From positions 1 through 38,842 of the forward strand of contig JAIETF010000072.1 in the NCBI GenBank assembly GCA_019745415.1: DNA of 38,842 nt, given 5' to 3'. The first letter of the stretch is position 1, and every line of letters begins with the position of its first letter. The position numbers and the translations under genes were made by a program. Of the stretch, positions 7,820-14,446 are shown in pieces. The stretch is from Candidatus Obscuribacterales bacterium. Its GTDB lineage: Bacteria > Cyanobacteriota > Vampirovibrionia > Obscuribacterales > Obscuribacteraceae. Below the pieces are notes generated by a model. That model did not search any database. It had not been told where the DNA came from and was given only the letters and a program-made list of their open reading frames with translations.

Positions 7820-8833
7820 CTAAACATAGTCGTCGATCGTTCTATTGTATAGATGCCGCTTCAGTCTTTTGAGCGAGCGCTTCTGAATGCGTCGCACTTC
7901 CTGCACATCGAGTTTGAGAATAGCCGCTACTTCACGGGTGTCACAGGGCACTCCATCTTCCAATCCATATAGATAACGAACTGTCTTATTCTCTAAAGGT
8001 GTAAGATGCTTGGTCAGCTTGTCTATAGCCCTACGCAAAATGACAGCTTCGGCTTGGCTTTCCGGCTTTGGTGTGAGGTCGTCTTCGATGACGCTGCCCA
8101 GATTCTCTCTATCTTCGCCAGGCAAAGACTCATCGAGGGACAAAATTCCCGATACACCCGAAAGCAGTCGTCCGACCTCTTCTTTACTGAGACCGGTTTC
8201 GGCGCTCATTTCGCTGGTTGTAGGAAATCTTCCCAATTTCTGGTGATACTCTCTAGCACAGTTTCTCAGCTTCAGCACTTGCCCACGCACATGTACTGGA
8301 ATGCGAATGGTACGCCCTTTATTGGCAATGGCACGCATGATCGCCTGCCTGATCCACCAAGTGGCATAGGTAGAAAAACGATTTCCCATTGATGGGTCAA
8401 ACTTGCGAGCGGCATGAATCAGACCGATATTGCCTTCCTGCACCAGGTCTTCCATATCAAGTCCCTGGTTGCGAAAACGTTTGGCGATGCTGACCACCAG
8501 CCTCAAGTTGCCAATGACGAGTTTAGATAGGGCATCCTTATCGCCTGTAGCTATCCGCCTACCCAGTTCAATTTCTTCATCGGCCCGCAAAAGACTGTTC
8601 TTGCTTATATTTTGCAGATACGAAAAGAAAGCGGGCTCGCTGGCATTCGATTCCAATTCCATTGAAATGCGATCTTGATCTTTTGTACTTTTCTTAGGTC
8701 GCCCTACTCTGGTCAGAGTTTGAGGTTCTTCTTCCTCCGCCTCCGGATATTCGCGGTAGAAATCGAAGTCTTCAATTAACAGTCCCTGAACCATGTGGGT
8801 ATCAAATGTCATATCCTCAATCATAGTTCTCAC
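7820..8833 (-). CDS. RNA polymerase sigma-70 factor, RpoD-like (group 2 type)
   Basis: A 337-residue sigma factor that directs RNA polymerase to promoters. It lacks region 1.1 and starts with an acidic segment (EYPEAEEEEPQ). Region 1.2 is ASEPAFFSYLQNISK with DEEIELGRRI. Regions 2.1-2.4 are complete: NLRLVVSIAKRFRNQGLDME, DLVQEGNIGLIHAARKFD and RFSTYATWWIRQAIMRAI. Region 3 follows, and region 4 ends with an HTH (REVAAILKLDVQEVRRIQKR). Length and lack of 1.1 fit cyanobacterial-type group-2 factors rather than the housekeeping one. GTG 8833 is the chosen start: it forms a GTGA overlap with the stop of the LOV kinase gene and has AAGGA six bases before it. ATG 8824 is an alternative. It is the last gene of an operon with the kinase and an SDR39U1 gene. 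Confidence 0.94.
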   Translation of the reverse strand: MRTMIEDMTFDTHMVQGLLIEDFDFYREYPEAEEEEPQTLTRVGRPKKSTKDQDRISMELESNASEPAFFSYLQNISKNSLLRADEEIELGRRIATGDKDALSKLVIGNLRLVVSIAKRFRNQGLDMEDLVQEGNIGLIHAARKFDPSMGNRFSTYATWWIRQAIMRAIANKGRTIRIPVHVRGQVLKLRNCAREYHQKLGRFPTTSEMSAETGLSKEEVGRLLSGVSGILSLDESLPGEDRENLGSVIEDDLTPKPESQAEAVILRRAIDKLTKHLTPLENKTVRYLYGLEDGVPCDTREVAAILKLDVQEVRRIQKRSLKRLKRHLYNRTIDDYV

Positions 8834-10056
8834 CGTGCTTCCTTATGGTTGCCGCCTCCTGGTCCACAATAGAATTCGAACCAGAAAGTGCTCCCCTGTC
8901 CAACTACACTATCGACTCCAATCTGACCACCATGCAATTCGACAAGCGATTTGCTGATAGACAGACCCAACCCCGTCCCACCCTTGAGGCGGCTATCGGA
9001 GGAGTCCAACTGTTGGAATACTTTGAATAATTTGTCTAGATCTTGCGGGGCGATGCCCGGACCTCTATCTATTACAGAGAATCTTGTCGTGTCGGCCAGC
9101 AGTTCCACCCGAACCAAAACAGTCTCGTCTCGGGGAGAGAACTTGATGGCATTATCGACAAGATTAGTCAGTATCTGCGTTGTTCGGTCTACGTCTAGGG
9201 TGAGCGGTCTGTCGCAGAGCACTTCTTTCTTGAGATGTACTCCACTTGCTTCGGCATAAGATGAGACAGAGTCGACTACAGCATCGACTATAGCTGAAGG
9301 AAAAGCATTGGTCAGAGCAAGCTTGAACTTACCGGCCTCAATCTTCTTCCAATCTAGAATGTCGGAAATCAGCCGCATCAAGCGCTCCGAACTCTCTAAA
9401 GCAATCTTGACCATACGCATGGCCTGGGGATTGATCTTGCCGGTGGAACCATCGGCTATGACAGCCAGTGCACCGTTGATGGAAGAAAGCGGAGTGCGCA
9501 ACTCATGCGAGATAACTGAATAGAACTCTGAGACACGCCGCTCAGCTTCTTTTCTAGCTGAGATGTCGTTCTGAACACCGACAAAGTTCATCAAGCGTCC
9601 AGACTCATCATGCACAGGCGAAACAGTGAGCTCGTTCCAAAACAAAGAACCGTCGCGCCTATAGTTGCGCAAAACAGTAGTGATTGAAGTCTCTTCCTTG
9701 ATCGCCCGCCTGATTAACTCAATCGCTTGCTGATCGCGCTCGTCACGTTGCAAAAATCGGCAATTTCGCCCCAAAACCTGCTCACGCCGATAGCCGGTCA
9801 TAACCAAGAAGGCATCATTAACATAGATGATAGGGTTGTCCGGCAGGCGCGGGTTGGTTATACAAATACCGTTGCGGGCAGATTCAACAGCCCGCTGCAA
9901 AAGCAGTAATTGTTCATCCTTCTCGCGCCCATACCTTTCCAGGTCACAGTTGTAGACAAGACTGTCGACATGGTCCCAGGTCTTCCTGAGATTATGAAGT
10001 AGCCCATTTAAGGGCTCGTCACGACCATCTCTTCCACCATCATGTGAGCCGGACAT
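8830..10056 (-). CDS. LOV-domain (blue-light) sensor histidine kinase
   Basis: A soluble 408-residue histidine kinase with no membrane segment. Residues about 50-165 form a PAS/LOV domain. GRNCRFLQ (96-103) carries Cys99, the residue that forms the flavin adduct in LOV photoreceptors. The flavin contacts fall at N131, N141 and Q162, that is +32, +42 and +63, the same spacing as C450/N482/N492/Q513 of oat phototropin LOV2; R100, Q103 and R116 also match. Next is HisKA with H184 in SVISHELRTPL, then HATPase_c with LTNLVDNAIKFSP, DRGPGIAP and GGTGLGLSISK. No receiver is attached. GGGAGG lies six bases before the ATG. It follows SDR39U1 by 22 bases and overlaps the sigma gene. Light sensing is inferred from residues; kinase function is secure. 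Confidence 0.93.
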   Translation of the reverse strand: MSGSHDGGRDGRDEPLNGLLHNLRKTWDHVDSLVYNCDLERYGREKDEQLLLLQRAVESARNGICITNPRLPDNPIIYVNDAFLVMTGYRREQVLGRNCRFLQRDERDQQAIELIRRAIKEETSITTVLRNYRRDGSLFWNELTVSPVHDESGRLMNFVGVQNDISARKEAERRVSEFYSVISHELRTPLSSINGALAVIADGSTGKINPQAMRMVKIALESSERLMRLISDILDWKKIEAGKFKLALTNAFPSAIVDAVVDSVSSYAEASGVHLKKEVLCDRPLTLDVDRTTQILTNLVDNAIKFSPRDETVLVRVELLADTTRFSVIDRGPGIAPQDLDKLFKVFQQLDSSDSRLKGGTGLGLSISKSLVELHGGQIGVDSVVGQGSTFWFEFYCGPGGGNHKEAR

Positions 10057-10078
10057 TTCGACCTCCCGGATACCTCAA

Positions 10079-10987
10079 CTAAAATGCTTGGGCGGTCTTG
10101 GTCTGAGAAACGCCGTTGATTTCTCTAGCCAAAGCATCTTCTACATTGGGATACATAAACTTGAAGCCGGCGCTCTCAAGTTTCTTAGGTAACACACGGT
10201 TGCCTTCCAACAACATCTCTTTAGCCATGTCGCCCAAAATCATCTTGAGAGCAAAGGCTGGAGCAGGAAGAATAACCGGACGCTTGAGCACCTTGCCCAT
10301 GGCACTGGTGAATTGACTGTTGGTTACTGGTTTGGGAGAGACCAAGTTGACGGCACCACTGACCGAATCGTTTGCTAGAACAAACTCTATAGCCCGCACC
10401 GCATCCTCGATGGCAATCCAACTCATATACTGCTTTCCATCGCCCAATATGCCACCGGCTCCCATCTGGAAGGGTAGCAACATTTTGGCGAGCGCTCCGC
10501 CGTTCCTGCCGAGCACCACCCCGATGCGCAGCTTGACTATGCGCAAACCTTCACGGCAAGCTTGCTCGGCTGCTGACTCCCACTTCTTGCAGGTTTCAGC
10601 CAAGAAACCTTCACCCACACTAGAAGATTCGTCCAAGACTTGGTCGCCGCGATTGCCGTAATAGCCGACCGCTGAGGCATTGATAAAAACCACCGGCTTA
10701 CCTTTGGTACGGCTCAGACATGAAGCAAGATATCCAGCTGTTGATGTACGACTTTCTTCAATTAGTTTCTTCTGCGATTCAGTCCAACGACGACCGGCAA
10801 TATTCTCACCAGCCAAATTGACTACCGCATCAAATTCAGATAAATATTTCTCGTCTACGCCCAGGAAAACCTGGGACGAACCGGGGGCATTCCTCTTAAG
10901 CGGAACGACAGTGTGGCCACTGGAACGTAGATGATCTGTGAGAGCCTGTCCGATCATTCCGCTTGCACCTGCTATAGCAACTTTCAT
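10079..10987 (-). CDS. SDR39U1/TIGR01777-family NAD(P)-binding epimerase-like protein
   Basis: A 302-residue atypical short-chain dehydrogenase. The N-terminal Rossmann motif is MKVAIAGASGMIGQAL. Family features follow: VVNLAGENIAGRRWTESQKK, INASAVGYYGNRGDQVLDE, LRIGVVLGRNGGALAKML and YMSWIAIEDAVRAI. The C-terminal DUF1731-like part ends with RVLPKKLESAGFKFMYP. This is the YfcH/SDR39U1 family, whose reaction is unknown. It is the first gene of the operon with the LOV kinase and the sigma factor. AGGAG precedes the ATG by 8 bases. Members of this family are found near photolyases in several bacteria, which fits the light theme here, but its own role is inferred only from context. Confidence 0.9.
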   Translation of the reverse strand: MKVAIAGASGMIGQALTDHLRSSGHTVVPLKRNAPGSSQVFLGVDEKYLSEFDAVVNLAGENIAGRRWTESQKKLIEESRTSTAGYLASCLSRTKGKPVVFINASAVGYYGNRGDQVLDESSSVGEGFLAETCKKWESAAEQACREGLRIVKLRIGVVLGRNGGALAKMLLPFQMGAGGILGDGKQYMSWIAIEDAVRAIEFVLANDSVSGAVNLVSPKPVTNSQFTSAMGKVLKRPVILPAPAFALKMILGDMAKEMLLEGNRVLPKKLESAGFKFMYPNVEDALAREINGVSQTKTAQAF

Positions 10988-11053
10988 AGCTCTTCTCCTA
11001 CAAGACTACTTTCTTGTTTCCTATGGACCCTGAATATATTTACCTACTTAACC

Positions 11054-11086
11054 GTGAACTGGAAGTGAACGTGGAAGCGGTAAAAT
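11054..11086 (+). promoter_or_regulatory. direct repeats and -10 box ahead of the response regulator
   Basis: GTGAAC occurs at 11054-11059 and 11065-11070, exactly 11 bases apart; the longer matches are GTGAACTGGAA and GTGAACGTGGAA. Ten bases after the second copy is TAAAAT (11081-11086), a good -10 box, while no TTGACA-like -35 is present. OmpR/PhoB regulators bind 11-bp direct repeats placed in the -35 position of activated promoters. This suggests autoregulation by the gene at 11118, or control of both it and the divergent SDR-LOV-sigma operon. Confidence 0.55.
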
Positions 11087-11117
11087 AGAGAGTTGTTCCT
11101 TCAATGTTGAAATTTAG

Positions 11118-11825
11118 ATGGCAAAGATACTCTTAGTGGAAGACGACGCCACCCTGGCCGAAGTAACCAGGTTCGGGCTGCAAGCGCAGGGACACATGGT
11201 GCAAGTGGCAAGCGACGGACGACAGGCTCTCGACAACCTGGTGATAAACAAATACGACCTAATCATATTAGATTGGATGATGCCGGGCATGACCGGCCTG
11301 GAAGTGCTCACCTCTTACAGACAATCGGGCGGTAAACTGCCGGTGCTAATGCTTACAGCTAAGACTTTGCTTGAAGACAAGGAGCGCGGATTGGACGCCG
11401 GCGCCGATGACTATCTCACCAAGCCCTTCGAGCACAGAGAATTGCAAGCCAGAATCAGAGCTTTATTACGTCGCCCCTCCTCACTTGCTTCTTCAGTTCT
11501 TGAGGTAGCCGATATTTGCCTTGACCCGGCCAGTTGCACAGTCACAAAAGGTGGTAAGGAAGTAAAGCTGAGACCCAAAGTCTACAGCCTGCTTGAATTC
11601 TTAATGCGTCACCCAAATCAGGTTTATTCCGCCGACGCCATTCTAGAAAGAGTTTGGTTGGACGACGCTATGGTGTCTACAGACACAGTCAGAGCCCATT
11701 TTAAGCTTCTCAGAAAGAGTCTGGGCTTGAAAGAAGGCAGCTTGGTGAGAACCGTACGCAATCGCGGCTATATGCTGGTTTCTGACGAAAAGGCAGCGGC
11801 CCTTTCTGGAATGGAATTTGAATAA
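11118..11825 (+). CDS. OmpR/PhoB-family response regulator
   Basis: A 235-residue two-component regulator. The receiver domain has the acidic pair E8/D9/D10, phospho-acceptor D52 (LIILDWMMPG), T80 and K102 (YLTKPFE), all the residues needed for phosphorylation. The C-terminal part (about 130-225) is a winged helix, with RPKVYSLLEFLMRHPNQVYS and TDTVRAHFKLLRKSLG, RTVRNRGYML typical of trans_reg_C. It is transcribed divergently from the SDR-LOV kinase-sigma operon, 130 bases away, and is the nearest candidate partner of the LOV kinase, which has no receiver of its own. No clear Shine-Dalgarno precedes the ATG. The predicted transcript leader is only about 25 bases. Confidence 0.94.
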   Translation: MAKILLVEDDATLAEVTRFGLQAQGHMVQVASDGRQALDNLVINKYDLIILDWMMPGMTGLEVLTSYRQSGGKLPVLMLTAKTLLEDKERGLDAGADDYLTKPFEHRELQARIRALLRRPSSLASSVLEVADICLDPASCTVTKGGKEVKLRPKVYSLLEFLMRHPNQVYSADAILERVWLDDAMVSTDTVRAHFKLLRKSLGLKEGSLVRTVRNRGYMLVSDEKAAALSGMEFE

Positions 11826-11905
11826 TCCTCCTAATTTGGTGGTTTTCGGGTAAAACCAAAATAGAGTGGTTTAAAGTAATTAGTCCCGGCAATGAGTGAT
11901 TGAGC

Positions 11906-13003
11906 ATGGCGCCCGAAGACAAATCTGCCTTAAGTAATGACGAATCTGCAAGCCTTGAAGCTAATGCCGGCCGGGCTGGACAAACACTAAACCGGCAGAC
12001 ACAAAATGAAGGCGCCCAGGAACCATCGAAAAAGCGTTCTCAATACGACCGCAACAAGCGCCGCGCCATGACTCGCATGATAGACCGAGTCAGTGACGAC
12101 TTTGTTTCTACCTTCTCCGAAACAGGCGTTGACTCTGGTCCTGATAAAGAGAAAAAGGAAACGCGAAAAGAGCCTAGCGAAGCCCTAAAGAACAGAGAAG
12201 AGAGAGAGAGACAGGAAGAAGAAAGAGAGGCGGCTCAAGAGAGGGAAGGCAGTACGCTCAAGGGTTTTGGCGCTCTACTCAACAAGCGACGCTCAACCCA
12301 AGAACTAAAAACCGGGTCTCTTTTTTCAAGACTCTTAGCCGAAGACGAAGCCGGCTTGGCTATAGTCAAACAAGGTAATGGGCTAGCCGATTTACTGGGG
12401 CAGCCGCAAAGCAAAGATCAAAACATGCTTAAGTCTGAACAAAGCCAAGCTCAGACAAATAAAGACGAAAACGAAGAAGCAGTGATTAAGGTCAGAGGCA
12501 CTTCTGGTAAGAAAAGAGGTCTGTACACCGCTTGTCTGAAAAAACCCGTTTTTGCACTCGAGACCAATGCCGAGTCGACTATAGAGACTGCCGAATCAAC
12601 TAAGAAAAAGGCAGAAACAGCCTCCGAAAACCTATCTAAAGAAAGCCCAGCCAAAGAAAGCCAGATCTCTGATAACAGACCGACAAAAGCCCTCGACGGC
12701 AGCTTCGTCACGCCACAAATTGCTAATGCACCAGCACCGCCTGTTCGCTCGTCCGCCATGAGCGCCAGAGAATTTGAAATGCCGCAAGTAAACCAAGCTA
12801 ATCAGAGCGATTTTTCCACCTTGCGCAAGCTAGCCAATGATGGCACCAGCCAAGCTGAAAAGGCCCGCAAAGCAGCGGCAGCCGATGCGGCCTACGAAAG
12901 CCAAAATCGTCCCCAGCCGAAAGCACAACAGCCCGAGAAGAAGATAAAAAGAGATCTTGTCAAAGAAATTTTCGGCTACTTCAAAAGACTTTTCAATAAA
13001 TAA
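11906..13003 (+). CDS. charged, mostly disordered protein of unknown function
   Basis: I recognise no family. The product is about 365 residues, very rich in Glu, Lys, Ser, Ala and Gln, with no signal peptide or membrane helix. A basic segment near the N-terminus reads KKRSQYDRNKRRAMTRMIDR, followed by a highly charged coiled-coil-like stretch (EEREREEE-type, about residues 95-120). The C-terminus ends in a short amphipathic basic helix (LVKEIFGYFKRLFNK). ATG 11906 is used; a TTG two codons earlier is also possible. It lies 80 bases after the response regulator and may be co-transcribed. Its stop is only six bases from the end of the convergent photolyase gene. Confidence 0.65.
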   Translation: MAPEDKSALSNDESASLEANAGRAGQTLNRQTQNEGAQEPSKKRSQYDRNKRRAMTRMIDRVSDDFVSTFSETGVDSGPDKEKKETRKEPSEALKNREERERQEEEREAAQEREGSTLKGFGALLNKRRSTQELKTGSLFSRLLAEDEAGLAIVKQGNGLADLLGQPQSKDQNMLKSEQSQAQTNKDENEEAVIKVRGTSGKKRGLYTACLKKPVFALETNAESTIETAESTKKKAETASENLSKESPAKESQISDNRPTKALDGSFVTPQIANAPAPPVRSSAMSAREFEMPQVNQANQSDFSTLRKLANDGTSQAEKARKAAAADAAYESQNRPQPKAQQPEKKIKRDLVKEIFGYFKRLFNK

Positions 13004-13009
13004 ATTATC

Positions 13010-14446
13010 TTATGTGCGGCGACTGCCATGCTTGGCTTGCACCCTATCAGCTTCGGCCAGGGCAAAGGCTGTTTTCCTAAGAGCAAAGATTCTTTCCTTT
13101 GCTTGACTCAAGGCCAGCTTCTCATCCACTATCGGCTCGGGATAATCAACCCCGATGCGTAACCCATAGAGTTGCTGCACCAAGGGCGGTGTGAGTTCGG
13201 GACGAGCTAAATATTGTGTGGGAAGATTAGCTAGTTCGGGCACATATTGTCTGATGAAAAGTCCATGGGGATCTTGCTCGGCAGCCTGTTTAGCCGGAGA
13301 ATAAATGCGAATAGTATTGATACCGGTCACGCCGGACTGCATTTGAAACTGACTATAGTGAATGCCAGGTTCATAGTCGAGGAAATGTTTGGCTAGGAAA
13401 TCGGCGCATGGTTTCCAATGCAGCCAGAGGTGATAGGCGGCGAATGAAACAAGCATGGCTCTCATTCTAAAGTTTATCCAACTAGTTTGATGCAGGGCTC
13501 GCATACAAGCATCCACAAAAGGATAACCGGTCATGCCTTCACACCAGGCCTGAAAATAGGTCTGGTTGAATTCGTCTTCTCTTAAACCATCATAGGCTCG
13601 ACTAAAATTACGAAACTCTATCTCAGGCTCATCTTCCAATTTCTGCATAAAATGACAATGCCACCAAAGGCGACTTTGAAAAGATCGCATTGAAGGCTGC
13701 CATTCCGCTTTCTTGACCTGCCTGGAAGCTTGATAGACTCTCTTCAGCGATATATTTCCCCAGGTAATATAGGGGCTCAAACGACTGCAGCTTGATTCTG
13801 CAGTCAGAGGTGAAGACATCTCTTTCTGGTAATTTCGTCCTCGACTAGAAAGAAAGCTTACCAGCGTTTCTTTTGCCCTAGACTCACCGCCTGGCTGAGT
13901 AACTTTACTGCTCACGGCATCGGGCATCAGACTGAAGCTAAAGTTATCTAGATGGGGCGGCAAAATCAGTCGAGGTGGAGCTTCGATAATTGGTTTAGTC
14001 ATGCGCTCAAGCCATTTGCCAGCCCAAAGGTCACGACTTTTCAGCCGCCTCACCACACCGGTCTGGGTATACTCAAGCCATTCAATGCCTTTTCTTCTTG
14101 TCCATTCTTTTAAGGCCAAGTCACGTTTGTAAGTTATGGCATTACCGGTCTCTTCATGGCTGACTATGCGGCTAAAGGGAATCGCCTCATGAAGTTTCTC
14201 AAAAACTTCTGGAACGTCGCCACTGAGCAGCAATAACTGCGCCCCTCTTTGCCTGAGAGAAGCATCGAGTTCGAGCAGTGATTGGTTTATGAAGCGCTGG
14301 TGCGAAGCATCGAAATCGTGAGCTTGCCTAACTGCCGGTTCAAAGACATAAACCGGCAGACAAAGATCGTCGGCACCCGCGGCTAAGGGGGCGTGATCTT
14401 CGACACGCAAATCTTTCTTGAACCAGACCAGGGTGACTTTGCTAAT
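13010..14446 (-). CDS. photolyase/cryptochrome family protein with apparent ATT start
   Basis: A flavoprotein of the photolyase/cryptochrome family, 478 residues if started at ATT 14446. The N-terminal antenna domain begins VTLVWFKKDLRVEDHAPL. The C-terminal FAD domain has WWHCHFMQKLEDEPEIEF, FVDACMRALHQTSWINFRMR, and GINTIRIYSPAKQAAEQDPHG. The conserved first 14 residues are coded upstream of the first TTG (14410). Between them and an in-frame stop at 14450-14452 there is no ATG, GTG or TTG. ATT 14444-14446 overlaps the ppk1 stop TAG by one base. The loop QMQSGVTGINTIRIY differs from CPD class I (GTGTDAQPYFRIF-like) and from Cry-DASH, so the repair class is uncertain. It is the last gene of the long leftward operon. 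Confidence 0.88.
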   Translation of the reverse strand: MSKVTLVWFKKDLRVEDHAPLAAGADDLCLPVYVFEPAVRQAHDFDASHQRFINQSLLELDASLRQRGAQLLLLSGDVPEVFEKLHEAIPFSRIVSHEETGNAITYKRDLALKEWTRRKGIEWLEYTQTGVVRRLKSRDLWAGKWLERMTKPIIEAPPRLILPPHLDNFSFSLMPDAVSSKVTQPGGESRAKETLVSFLSSRGRNYQKEMSSPLTAESSCSRLSPYITWGNISLKRVYQASRQVKKAEWQPSMRSFQSRLWWHCHFMQKLEDEPEIEFRNFSRAYDGLREDEFNQTYFQAWCEGMTGYPFVDACMRALHQTSWINFRMRAMLVSFAAYHLWLHWKPCADFLAKHFLDYEPGIHYSQFQMQSGVTGINTIRIYSPAKQAAEQDPHGLFIRQYVPELANLPTQYLARPELTPPLVQQLYGLRIGVDYPEPIVDEKLALSQAKERIFALRKTAFALAEADRVQAKHGSRRT

